Notes: generated by a model not told the origin, from the sequence alone. A DNA stretch of 21,526 nt from Minisyncoccota bacterium (GCA_023229825.1 JALNYN010000020.1:1-21526), one strand, 5' to 3'. Counted from the stretch's first letter, positions 12,863 to 20,255 are shown. Translations and numbers: made by a program.

Positions 12863-13912
12863 ATGTTAACAAAATTCAGGAAATTGTTTGATAATGACAT
12901 CGGGATCGACCTTGGGACGGCCAATACGCTGGTCTACGTAAGCGGACACGGTATCATCATCAATGAGCCGACCGTCGTTGCGGTGAATCAAAAAACCGGC
13001 CAGGTTGTGGCGGTGGGTCACTCGGCGAAAGAAATGCTCGGACGCACGCCTCCGCACATTGTTGCCGTACGACCGCTCGTCGACGGGGTCATTTCAGATT
13101 TTGAGATCACACAGGAACTCCTCTCTTATTTCATCAACAAAGCCAATAAGCTCTCGAAAAAACTTGCCAGACCGCGCATCGTTATCGGCGTGCCTTCCGG
13201 GATCACCAATGTAGAAACGCGAGCGGTAAAAGATGCTGCCAGAAATGCCGGTGCGAGGGAAGTTTTCATTATCGAAGAACCGATGGCCGCCGCGATCGGC
13301 ATACGACTGCCGGTCAACGATCCGATCGGCAGCATGGTCATCGATATCGGCGGAGGAACGACGGACATCGCCGTCATCTCGCTCGGCGGTATCGTGAAAT
13401 CAAAAAACCTCCGCGTGGCGGGCGACAAGTTCAACGAAGACATCATCGCGTATATCAGAAACGAATTTAAAATATTGACGGGTGAAAAAACAGCGGAAGC
13501 CATTAAGATCAGTATTGGTTCCGTTATTAAAACCGATGTCCCCCTCGAAGCGCCTCTGCGCGGGCGCGATCTCATTACCGGGCTGCCGCGCGAAGTGGTG
13601 ATCACCGATTCTGATATTCGGGAAGCGATATCTCAATCCATCGGCATGCTCGTCACCTCCGTAAAAGAAGTCATCGAGGAAACGCCTCCCGAGGTACTTT
13701 CCGATATCATGAACCGCGGGATCGTTCTCGTCGGAGGCGGCGCATTGATACGGGGTCTTGATTCCATCCTCTATGAAGAGCTCAGGATCCCCATCCACAT
13801 AGCGGAGGACCCGCTGACCTGCATCGCGCGAGGGACGGGTATTGTTGTGGAACAGCTTGATACGTATCGCGAAGCGCTCATTTACGAGGATGACGAAGAA
13901 GCGCCGACATAA
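12863..13912 (+). CDS. mreB: Rod-shape-determining protein MreB (cluster copy)
   Basis: Actin-like filament protein that positions the elongation machinery under the membrane. The 349 residues show GIDLGTANTLVYVSG (14-28), DIGGGTTDIAVISLGG (phosphate-2) and the GGGALIRGLD adenosine loop, plus FIIEEPMAAAIG with the catalytic glutamate. It is closer to textbook MreB than the copy at 6027 (for example EEPMAAAIG against KEPILAAIG there). The acidic tail EDDEEAPT is typical. It heads the cell-shape cluster and has its own promoter. A 204-bp inverted-repeat element starts at its stop and separates it from mreC. Confidence 0.97.
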   Translation: MLTKFRKLFDNDIGIDLGTANTLVYVSGHGIIINEPTVVAVNQKTGQVVAVGHSAKEMLGRTPPHIVAVRPLVDGVISDFEITQELLSYFINKANKLSKKLARPRIVIGVPSGITNVETRAVKDAARNAGAREVFIIEEPMAAAIGIRLPVNDPIGSMVIDIGGGTTDIAVISLGGIVKSKNLRVAGDKFNEDIIAYIRNEFKILTGEKTAEAIKISIGSVIKTDVPLEAPLRGRDLITGLPREVVITDSDIREAISQSIGMLVTSVKEVIEETPPEVLSDIMNRGIVLVGGGALIRGLDSILYEELRIPIHIAEDPLTCIARGTGIVVEQLDTYREALIYEDDEEAPT

Positions 13913-13913
13913 A

Positions 13914-14117
13914 AAATTAAAAAGTAAAAATGAAAAATTAAAAACGACAATTAAAAATGAAAATTTTTTGGCATTTGCCGTTAATTTTTAATTTTCAAGC
14001 GAGTGAGTGAAATGAAAGTAATAACTTTCATTTCCGAACGAACGCAGAAAATATAAGAATGTAATTGCTTTTATTTTACCTTGTAGTTTTTAGTTTTTCA
14101 TTTTTACTTTTTAATTT
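13914..14117. mobile_element. 204-bp terminal-inverted-repeat element, copy 1 (MITE-like)
   Basis: Ends are AAATTAAAAAGTAAAAATGA... and its reverse complement; the 32-bp terminal repeats differ at one position. Inside are an AATTAAAAAT/ATTTTTAATT stem and a central hairpin TGAAAGT-AATA-ACTTTCA extended by further pairing (about 14000-14045). It begins 1 bp after the mreB stop and ends 2 bp before the mreC ATG. A second copy of the same plan lies at 18550-18757. It encodes no protein. Movement by a transposase in trans is one possibility; a palindromic regulatory unit is another. Confidence 0.8.
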
Positions 14118-14119
14118 TT

Positions 14120-14911
14120 ATGCCCTACAAGTCTTTCCAGCCTAAACAAGCAAAGAAGAGCGCGAAAAAAAGTATTATCTTTTTGGGTGTTTTTTTACTG
14201 GTCTTGCTTACGATCTTTCCGTCTCTTTTTGGCGGTTTTTCATCGCTGGCGAATAGCGCATCGACGCCTCTTTGGTCGGCGGGTGAAGGATCATCTTCAG
14301 GTATTCTCGGTTTTTTCTCGATGTTTCGCTCAAAACGGGCACTATATGAACAAAATCGCGCTTTAACCGACAAGGTATCGGATCTTGAACAAAAACTTTC
14401 CGGATATGATTTTGTTGTGCAAGAAAATATCGAGCTGAAAGATGTTTTTTCCCAAAAACCTGAAAAGACCGTTTTATCGCGGATCATTTCACGTCCGAAC
14501 GTAACCGCTTATGATACTTTTCTTATCGATACAGGAAAAGACGGCGGCATCAGCAAGGGTGCAAAAGTTTTTGCCGGTGACACCGCGCTTATCGGCATCG
14601 TGGAAGAGGTGTATGCACGCTCGTCCAAAGCTCGCCTGTTCTCGACCGCCGGTGCAACGACAAACGTTTTTTTGGGACCTGAAAACATACCTGCTGAGCT
14701 TTTCGGTATGGGCGGCGGATCTTTTTTTGTCGAGATACCGAAAGATGTGGATGTCAAAGAAGGAGACATAGCCATGCTTTCGGATGACCCCGAACACATC
14801 ACGGCATACATCGTGTCTAGAGAAAAAGAGCTGGATAATTCTTTCGTAAAATTTTATCTGCAGAGTCCGGCAAACCTGTTTAACATAAAGTACGTAAGCG
14901 TGGAAAAGTAA
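14120..14911 (+). CDS. mreC: Rod-shape-determining protein MreC
   Basis: Bitopic membrane protein that links MreB to the periplasmic side and activates PBP2 (family knowledge). The 263-residue product has a basic cytoplasmic start (QAKKSAKKS), a membrane segment at about 18-40, a coiled-coil-like stretch at about 74-108 (EQNRALTDKVSDLEQKLSGY) and the beta-rich domain with RIISRPNVTAYDTFLIDTGKDGGISKG (119-145), GIVEEVYARSSKARL and a glycine-rich FGMGGGSFFVE near 196-206. Order after mreB and before the mreD-like gene fits. The start is immediately after the inverted-repeat element, with no Shine-Dalgarno site. Confidence 0.93.
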   Translation: MPYKSFQPKQAKKSAKKSIIFLGVFLLVLLTIFPSLFGGFSSLANSASTPLWSAGEGSSSGILGFFSMFRSKRALYEQNRALTDKVSDLEQKLSGYDFVVQENIELKDVFSQKPEKTVLSRIISRPNVTAYDTFLIDTGKDGGISKGAKVFAGDTALIGIVEEVYARSSKARLFSTAGATTNVFLGPENIPAELFGMGGGSFFVEIPKDVDVKEGDIAMLSDDPEHITAYIVSREKELDNSFVKFYLQSPANLFNIKYVSVEK

Positions 14912-14944
14912 AATAAAGAAAATCGGCTTTGACCACCCCTGGCA

Positions 14945-15051
14945 CGTCATCCCGGGCCGCGACCCGGGATCCACGTTTTGTCAGACGGACGTGCATTCCG
15001 GATCCCTCCTACGCTAAAGCTACGGGAGGGCAAGCAAGTCCGGAATGACGA
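14945..15051. repeat. Dispersed two-hairpin repeat (copy 3) with an insertion
   Basis: CGTCATCCCGGG...CCCGGGATCCACG forms the first hairpin; GTGCATTCCGGA and TCCGGAATGACG form the second. The second loop is enlarged by a palindromic insert, CCCTCC...GGAGGG, holding GCTAAAGC (about 15004-15030). It splits mreC from the mreD-like gene. Confidence 0.82.
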
Positions 15052-15057
15052 AAAAAA

Positions 15058-15354
15058 ATGATTCACGAAAATTCTCAAAAAACAATATATTCAAGAAGGA
15101 TCATTTTTGATCTGGCACTCTTTTTTTGCGTGCTTTTTTTCCCGTGGTGGTCTTTTGTACTTATCGGATTCATCGGCGGATCGATCTTTAAAAATTATTT
15201 CGAGCTCATTGTTTTCGGGTCGATCATGGATGCGCTTTATGGTACGGAAGCGCTCGCAATTTACGATTTTCGGCTCGTTTTCTCCCTGGCCGGGATCATT
15301 TTATTCTCATTGGCGGAGTTTCTCAAAACAAAAATTCGTTTCTTCGATGAATGA
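15058..15354 (+). CDS. mreD: MreD-like small membrane protein
   Basis: Hydrophobic 98-residue protein in the place where MreD normally lies, between mreC and the PBP2 gene. Membrane segments are visible at about 16-40 (FDLALFFCVLFFPWWSFVLI), 48-62 and 72-89. MreD proteins are usually about 160 residues with five or six passes, so this is a short version or an analogue; sequence similarity to MreD is not evident by eye, and the name rests on position and topology. Its TGA stop overlaps the PBP2 start as ATGA, which supports one transcript and coupled translation. The GGAATGA of the preceding repeat lies 8 nt upstream and may serve as a poor ribosome site. Confidence 0.6.
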   Translation: MIHENSQKTIYSRRIIFDLALFFCVLFFPWWSFVLIGFIGGSIFKNYFELIVFGSIMDALYGTEALAIYDFRLVFSLAGIILFSLAEFLKTKIRFFDE

Positions 15355-17078
15355 ACATGTTTAAAAGAAAATATTCAAAAATAACAGAGATCGATCCGAA
15401 CGAGGTTCTTCTTGATTCAAAAAATCTTGCCAATTTCAATATGCAGCAATTCGAGGGGCGCATTGAAAAACCCATTTCAAAATACACGATCATCCTGCTC
15501 GGAATTTTCTTCTTTGTCATACAGATCTCTTATCTTTCTAAGGTCGGAATTCTTCAGATAGCACAGGGGGAAGGATTGCGGATCCGAGCGGAAAATAATC
15601 GTTTGGATCATTCCGTCATATTCGGAGATCGCGGCATTATTTATGACAGGAACAAAGTTCCGCTTGTCTGGAATGTTCTATCAGGCAATCCGAATGATTG
15701 GGAAACCGCCACATCGTCGGAACACAAGGATGTTCTGAATGATTTTGCTCTGCGCCGATACATTGCCGATCCGGGTTTCAGCCACATTCTCGGTTATGTG
15801 AGCTATCCGGCAAAGGATAAGTCCGGAAATTATTATTCAACCGAATACGAAGGGAGGGACGGCGTAGAGAAAATTTATAACAAGGACCTGAACGGCATCA
15901 CGGGACTGAAGATCGAAGAGGTCGATGCGCTTTCAAATACGCGTTCCGAAAGCGTGATCGAACCGCCCGTTTCGGGAAAAGATCTGGTCCTCACCATTGA
16001 CTCGCGCGTGCAAAAACAGCTTTACAAGGTCATTTCCGACGCGGCGATAAGCTCCGGTTTTCGTGCGGGAAGCGGCGTCATAATGGACGTGAACTCGGGC
16101 GAGATCCTCGCAATGACGAGCTATCCCGAGTATTCTTCTCAGGTGATTACCGACGGATCGGATAAAAAAACCATTTCAAGCTATCAGACGAACAAGGCGA
16201 CCCCGTTCTTGGATCGCGCCGTTTCCGGGCTCTATACTCCCGGATCGATCGTGAAGCCTTTTATGGCGATCGCGGCGCTTGATGTCGGGGTGATCAACCC
16301 GAGCAAAAAAATACTGAGCACCGGCGCGATCACGATACCGAATCCGTATTTTCCTGATAAACCGAGCGTATTCAAAGACTGGCGCGCGCATGGATGGGTC
16401 GATATGAGAGATGCCATTGCCGTATCCTCGGACGTATATTTTTATGCGGTCGGCGGCGGATATAAAGACCAAAAGGGGATCGGCATTGCGAACATTGAAA
16501 AGTATATGCGGCTATTCGGCTTCGGAAGTAAAACGGGCATAGATGTCGAGGGCGAAGCGGTGGGTACGATACCGACGCCGGAGTGGAAAAAGCAAAATTT
16601 TTCCGGCGCTGACTGGCTGCTCGGCGACACGTATCACACAGCGATCGGACAATATGGATTTCAAGTTTCACCGCTTCAGTCCGCGCATGCGGTGGCGGCG
16701 ATCGCATCAGGCGGCACTTTGGTAACGCCGCATGTGGTCGTCAATACGACCATACAGAAAAAACAGATCGCGGATATCCCGGCCTCATATTTCGATGTGG
16801 CGAGCGAAGGAATGAGGCGAAGTGTTCTGTTCGGGATCGCCGGAGCTCTGAACGTGGCAAGCGTGAATATCGCCGCAAAAACCGGAACCGCTGAACTGGG
16901 TGTTAAAAAAGATATGGTCAATTCATGGATCGTTGGATTTTTTCCGTACGAACACCCGCGCTACGCTTTCGCCCTCGTTATGGAACACGGTCCCGTAAAA
17001 TACACCCAAGGCGCTCCGGCAACGATGGGGCAGATGGTGAATTGGATGGGGATATATACGCCAGAGTACTTCAAATAA
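15351..17078 (+). CDS. mrdA: Penicillin-binding protein 2 (elongation transpeptidase)
   Basis: Class B transpeptidase that cross-links peptidoglycan in the rod elongation complex. The 575-residue chain has a cytoplasmic start of about 43 residues, a membrane anchor at about 44-62, the dimerisation/pedestal part with GDRGIIYDRN (92-101), and the transpeptidase domain with SxxK as S299-IV-K302, the second motif SSD at 359-361 and KTGT at 510-513. The longer-than-usual cytoplasmic tail (EIDPNEVLLDSKNLANF) is noteworthy. A second start at M3 is possible. It overlaps the mreD-like gene by 4 bp. No RodA gene follows in this window. A TATCAGGGA repeat starts 6 bp after the stop. Confidence 0.94.
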   Translation: MNMFKRKYSKITEIDPNEVLLDSKNLANFNMQQFEGRIEKPISKYTIILLGIFFFVIQISYLSKVGILQIAQGEGLRIRAENNRLDHSVIFGDRGIIYDRNKVPLVWNVLSGNPNDWETATSSEHKDVLNDFALRRYIADPGFSHILGYVSYPAKDKSGNYYSTEYEGRDGVEKIYNKDLNGITGLKIEEVDALSNTRSESVIEPPVSGKDLVLTIDSRVQKQLYKVISDAAISSGFRAGSGVIMDVNSGEILAMTSYPEYSSQVITDGSDKKTISSYQTNKATPFLDRAVSGLYTPGSIVKPFMAIAALDVGVINPSKKILSTGAITIPNPYFPDKPSVFKDWRAHGWVDMRDAIAVSSDVYFYAVGGGYKDQKGIGIANIEKYMRLFGFGSKTGIDVEGEAVGTIPTPEWKKQNFSGADWLLGDTYHTAIGQYGFQVSPLQSAHAVAAIASGGTLVTPHVVVNTTIQKKQIADIPASYFDVASEGMRRSVLFGIAGALNVASVNIAAKTGTAELGVKKDMVNSWIVGFFPYEHPRYAFALVMEHGPVKYTQGAPATMGQMVNWMGIYTPEYFK

Positions 17079-17084
17079 GTACCT

Positions 17085-17118
17085 AAGTATCAGGGGATAG
17101 TATCAGTATCAGGGACGA
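17085..17118. repeat. TATCAGGGA repeat, copy 3 (after the PBP2 gene)
   Basis: AAGTATCAGGGGATAG followed by TATCAGTATCAGGGACGA, 6 bp after the stop. Same family as 10867-10900 and 12154-12186. Confidence 0.88.
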
Positions 17119-17144
17119 CAACAAACGGAAGCAAAAAGAGCGAA

Positions 17145-17201
17145 ACCGAGGGCAGTCCTTAAAGAGGAGCGGTGAGCGACGGGGAAAGGACTGCCCTCGG
17201 T
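17145..17201. repeat. Long 16-bp-stem hairpin of unknown role
   Basis: ACCGAGGGCAGTCCTT (17145-17160) and AAGGACTGCCCTCGGT (17186-17201) are perfectly complementary around a 25-base GC-rich loop. There is no T-run, so it is not a standard terminator for PBP2. The next 70 bases hold a weaker GTGGT/ACCAC inverted repeat (17247-17265) and no gene. Confidence 0.75.
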
Positions 17202-17271
17202 GTAGCGAACCGGCGAGCAATGAAGTCAGCAAAATCCCGTCTCTAAGTGGTATCACCTCACCACGACAAAT

Positions 17272-17305
17272 AAAAAACCGACACCCTGAGTAAACAGAGC
17301 GTCGG
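17272..17305 (-). terminator. Intrinsic terminator of the 64-aa gene
   Basis: Read leftwards, CCGACGCTCTG and CAGGGTGTCGG pair over 11 positions (two G-T pairs) around TTTACT, followed by TTTTTT. Confidence 0.88.
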
Positions 17306-17320
17306 TCGGCTGACTGAGTA

Positions 17321-17515
17321 TTATTCAGCTGTGTTTCTTGTTTTGAAACCAAGCCAAACATTTAATACTATTACTATGGTCATAGTTGCAAAAAGTACAA
17401 TATTTTGATAATCAGGTGAAAAAAACCACTTGGCAAATGCCACACCCAAAAGGAGACCTGCGGAAGCGCCCACAATAACCTGACGAACTACCAAATCAAA
17501 TGTATCTAAACTCAT
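17321..17515 (-). CDS. Small two-pass membrane protein, 64 aa, unknown function
   Basis: No family recognised. Two hydrophobic segments at about 8-30 (VVRQVIVGASAGLLLGVAFA) and 37-57 (YQNIVLFATMTIVIVLNVWL) are joined by a short loop KWFFSPD, and the tail is polar. A GGAG site lies 8 nt before the ATG, a TTGACA promoter lies upstream and a strong terminator follows, so this is a self-contained transcription unit. The small size, two helices and tight loop would suit a holin-like or membrane-stress peptide, but nothing in the sequence proves that. Confidence 0.78.
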   Translation of the reverse strand: MSLDTFDLVVRQVIVGASAGLLLGVAFAKWFFSPDYQNIVLFATMTIVIVLNVWLGFKTRNTAE

Positions 17516-17556
17516 GGAAAATCTCCGGTGCTATTAATTACAAATTCCCGTGTATA

Positions 17557-17585
17557 AACATATCATATAGACAACCTGTTGTCAA
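17557..17585 (-). promoter_or_regulatory. Promoter of the 64-aa gene with an overlapping palindrome
   Basis: Read leftwards, TTGACA (17585-17580) and TATGTT (17562-17557) are 17 bp apart. A 14-bp inverted repeat, GACAACCTGTTGTC (17570-17583), covers the -35 box, and the TTGACA begins within the T-run of the preceding gene's terminator. The inverted repeat is a good operator candidate. Confidence 0.65.
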
Positions 17586-17611
17586 AAAAAGAGCCTAGAG
17601 GCTCTTTTTTT
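17584..17611. terminator. Perfect bidirectional terminator after the 108-aa gene
   Basis: AAAAAAAGAGCC and GGCTCTTTTTTT pair over 12 positions around TAGA. It ends transcription of the 108-aa gene leftwards; its T-run overlaps the -35 of the next gene. Confidence 0.92.
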
Positions 17612-17629
17612 GATTTTCTAGGAAGTACT

Positions 17630-17956
17630 TTATGCCGCTTCTTTTTCTTCTACGCACAGACCCACTTTTCCGTAGAGATCTTCCGCTCTCATATAGACAT
17701 CTTTTACCTGTTTCTTTACTTCATTATCGTTCCAGTCGGCATGTTCGATGGTTTCAAAATCAGTCTTTATTTTAGCAAGCTCCATCCCAAAACCGTTTTT
17801 GAGATCGGGATCAAAGACCTTTGGCAGCAATTCCTCCGTGTCGGGGATCCATTGAATTTTTATAAGGTTCACCATTACATCGGGGAATATTTCTTCTTGC
17901 GAATGACCCGGTTGGTCACTATCATCAGGCGCCTGCTCGAAATTTTGTCCTGGCAT
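17630..17956 (-). CDS. Hypothetical acidic soluble protein, 108 aa
   Basis: Not recognised. No signal peptide or membrane segment is seen. The first 25 residues (QAPDDSDQPGHSQEE) look disordered; residues 26-108 alternate hydrophobic and acidic positions, with IFPDVMVNLIKIQWIPDTEELLP and a helix-like EVKKQVKDVYMRAEDLYGKVG, suggesting a small folded domain. It is strongly acidic overall, with one cysteine near the end. Read leftwards it has a TATAAT box 13 nt before the ATG, no Shine-Dalgarno site, and its own perfect terminator. It lies back to back with greA. Confidence 0.75.
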   Translation of the reverse strand: MPGQNFEQAPDDSDQPGHSQEEIFPDVMVNLIKIQWIPDTEELLPKVFDPDLKNGFGMELAKIKTDFETIEHADWNDNEVKKQVKDVYMRAEDLYGKVGLCVEEKEAA

Positions 17957-17969
17957 ATATATAAAATTA

Positions 17970-17975
17970 ATTATA
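17970..17975 (-). promoter_or_regulatory. -10 box of the 108-aa gene
   Basis: Consensus TATAAT on the minus strand, 13 nt before the ATG; no good -35 is visible. Confidence 0.4.
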
Positions 17976-18035
17976 ATGCAAATTTGCTCTTATATTGTCA
18001 TTATAGCACAATCCACTAATTTTGGCACTTAATCC

Positions 18036-18063
18036 TTGTTATTTGCCCAAAAACAGGTATAAT
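18036..18063 (+). promoter_or_regulatory. Promoter of greA
   Basis: TTGTTA at 18036-18041 and consensus TATAAT at 18058-18063 are 16 bp apart. The ATG at 18073 follows after 9 nt, so the transcript is effectively leaderless. Confidence 0.65.
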
Positions 18064-18072
18064 GGCAATACT

Positions 18073-18543
18073 ATGAATGATGAAAAAGAATATCTAAGCC
18101 AAGAGAAATACGACGAGCTCAAGACAGAGCTTGAATATTTGCGTTCGACCGGTCGAAAAAAGGTTCTCACTGACCTTGAATACGCCAAATCGCTGGGCGA
18201 TCTTTCAGAGAACGCCGAATACCACGAGGCCCGAAGCAAACAGGCCGAGCTCGAAGACCGCGTCGCGTTACTCGAAACGCTGCTCAAATCGGCTACTATC
18301 GTGTCGCACAAAGATACCGATGTCGTATCGATGGGCTCCATGATCACCGTGCGAAGAAAGGATCAAAAAGAAAATACCGAACTTGAGATCGTCGGGACCG
18401 AAGAGGCCGACCTCAGCAAAGGAAAACTCTCCAATAAATCTCCGCTTGGACAGGCATTGATGGGAAAAAGAAAGGGAGACGCCGTCGTCTATAAAAAACC
18501 GAATGGAGATGAAGTGTCGTATACGGTGGTGGATGTACGATAA
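18073..18543 (+). CDS. greA: Transcription elongation factor GreA
   Basis: Binds the RNA polymerase secondary channel and stimulates cleavage of backtracked RNA. The 156 residues fit the family. The N-terminal coiled coil runs to about residue 75, with the tip LGDLSENAEYHEA at 41-53 carrying the acidic pair D43 and E46 that coordinates catalytic magnesium. The C-terminal FKBP-like domain shows VSMGSMITVR, then LSNKSPLGQALMGKRKGDAV, the usual GreA signature. The ATG at 18073 was chosen because it follows the promoter; an earlier in-frame start at 18022 is upstream of the -35. The stop is 6 bp from a 208-bp inverted-repeat element. Confidence 0.96.
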   Translation: MNDEKEYLSQEKYDELKTELEYLRSTGRKKVLTDLEYAKSLGDLSENAEYHEARSKQAELEDRVALLETLLKSATIVSHKDTDVVSMGSMITVRRKDQKENTELEIVGTEEADLSKGKLSNKSPLGQALMGKRKGDAVVYKKPNGDEVSYTVVDVR

Positions 18544-18549
18544 GGTGAC

Positions 18550-18757
18550 AAATTAAAAAGTAAAAATGAAAAGGGAAAAACGACAATTAAAAAGGAAAAA
18601 TTTTCCACACGGGTTGTCATTAAATTTTTAATTTTCAAGCGAACGTTCGAAATGAAAGTAACAACTTTCGTACCCAACGAACGCAGAAAATATAAGAATG
18701 CAATTGCTTTTATTTATGTTATTTTGTTTTTAGTTTTTCATTTTTACTTTTTAATTT
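18550..18757. mobile_element. 208-bp terminal-inverted-repeat element, copy 2 (MITE-like)
   Basis: Same ends as copy 1: AAATTAAAAAGTAAAAATGA... at left, mirrored at right, with 23 perfect bp and three mismatches in the next nine. The central hairpin keeps GAAAGT-AACA-ACTTTC; flanking GCGAACG and CGAACGC-type words also pair. The block AACGCAGAAAATATAAGAAT is identical in both copies. It starts 6 bp after the greA stop and ends 10 bp before the lysS ATG. Confidence 0.8.
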
Positions 18758-18767
18758 AATTTAAACG

Positions 18768-20237
18768 ATGTCCTCATTTCTGGAAGACGTTCGCGAAGAA
18801 CGGATAAAAAAGATCGAAACTATTAAAGAAGGCGGCGCACAGCCTTATCCCGTTACGAATGATCGGGATATTTCTGTTGCGGAAGTTCTCGAAAAATTCG
18901 ATCTTCTCCTGGAAGAATGGAAAAAAGTCACTTTGGCCGGACGCATCATGGCTCTCCGCGGACAGGGGGGACTTTTGTTTTTCAACCTGAACGACGGAAC
19001 GGGAAATTTTCAGGGTCTTCTCAAAAAAGATGAAATGGATGAGGCGCTTTTTTCCTCTTTTACAGAACTGGTGGATATCGGTGATTTTTTGGAAGTGACC
19101 GGAACGCTCTTTGTCACGAAGCGCGGAGAAAAAACGCTGAAAGTGGAAGGATGGCGCATGCTCTCGAAATGCTTGCGACCGCTGCCCGATAAATGGAGCG
19201 GTTTGCAGGATGTTGAAGAACGTTTCAGAAAACGCTATCTGGACATTTTGATGTCCGAAGAAGTAAGAAACAGATTTATCCTGCGATCAAAATTTGTAGC
19301 AGAACTTCGCCGAGCGCTCGACGATGCCGGGTTTCTGGAAGTTGAAACACCGATCCTCCAGCCCATAGCGGGCGGTGCTACGGCCAAGCCATTCGAGACG
19401 CATCATCATGCGCTCGATATGTCCCTTTTTCTGCGTATTGCGCCCGAACTGTATTTGAAAGAACTGCTCGTGGCGGGGTTGCCGAAAGTATACGAGATCG
19501 GACGCCTTTTCAGAAATGAAGGCATTGATGTCACTCACAATCCGGAATTCACGACTGTCGAATTTTATGAGGCTTTCGCTGACATGAATAAGCATATGGC
19601 ATTCCTGCAAACGCTTTTGCGATCGATCGCCGAGAAAATTACGGGCGGTACGAAAATTCTTTTCGGAGAGCATGAAATTGACTTTGGGAAAGAATTCGAA
19701 ATCGCGTCTTTCTTTGATCTCATTGAAAAATATTCAGGGCTCAAGGATCCCCAAAAACTTACTTACGATGAACTCGTTCCCGAGGCCAAAAAACTCGGCA
19801 TCGAGGTCGGAAAAGGAGAAGGCATCGAGAAAATATTCGATGCGATCTACAAAAAATACGTCCGGAACGAACTGATCCAGCCGACGTTTATAAAAGATTA
19901 TCTTGTAGCTTTTTCTCCGCTTGCAAAGAAACAGGAAGCCGATCCGGAACTGATAGAACGCTATCAGCTCGTCATCGGCGGACTTGAAGTCGTCAACGGT
20001 TTTTCAGAACTTAATGACCCTATCGATCAGCGCGCGCGATTCGTCGAACAAGAAAAAAGCAGGGGGGCGGGAGACGAAGAAGCCCAGCCGAAGGATGAAG
20101 AATATATCGAGGCTATGGAATACGGCATGCCCCCGGCGGGCGGCGTAGGACTTTCCATCGATCGCATGATCATGATCCTCACGAACACGAAAAACATTCG
20201 AGAAGTAATACTTTTCCCAACGCTCCGACCGAAGTAA
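18768..20237 (+). CDS. lysS: Lysyl-tRNA synthetase, class II
   Basis: Charges tRNA-Lys. The 489-residue chain has the anticodon-binding OB fold at about 55-135 (LAGRIMALRGQGGLLFFNLNDG), the RFRKRYLDILM linker (152-162), motif 1 region ending FLEVETPILQPIAGGATAKPF (189-209), motif 2 VYEIGRLFRNEGIDVTHNPE (241-260) followed by FTTVEFY, and motif 3 with GGVGLSIDRMIMIL (458-471). Length and order are standard. No Shine-Dalgarno site precedes the ATG. The gene is separated from greA by the repeat element, although greA-lysS adjacency is common in bacteria. A terminator follows. Confidence 0.97.
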   Translation: MSSFLEDVREERIKKIETIKEGGAQPYPVTNDRDISVAEVLEKFDLLLEEWKKVTLAGRIMALRGQGGLLFFNLNDGTGNFQGLLKKDEMDEALFSSFTELVDIGDFLEVTGTLFVTKRGEKTLKVEGWRMLSKCLRPLPDKWSGLQDVEERFRKRYLDILMSEEVRNRFILRSKFVAELRRALDDAGFLEVETPILQPIAGGATAKPFETHHHALDMSLFLRIAPELYLKELLVAGLPKVYEIGRLFRNEGIDVTHNPEFTTVEFYEAFADMNKHMAFLQTLLRSIAEKITGGTKILFGEHEIDFGKEFEIASFFDLIEKYSGLKDPQKLTYDELVPEAKKLGIEVGKGEGIEKIFDAIYKKYVRNELIQPTFIKDYLVAFSPLAKKQEADPELIERYQLVIGGLEVVNGFSELNDPIDQRARFVEQEKSRGAGDEEAQPKDEEYIEAMEYGMPPAGGVGLSIDRMIMILTNTKNIREVILFPTLRPK

Positions 20238-20255
20238 TGACAGGATCCTGCTAAC

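Noticed and set aside
13914..14117. Complete insertion sequence between mreB and mreC
   Set aside because: Terminal inverted repeats are present but there is no reading frame for a transposase, so at most a non-autonomous element.
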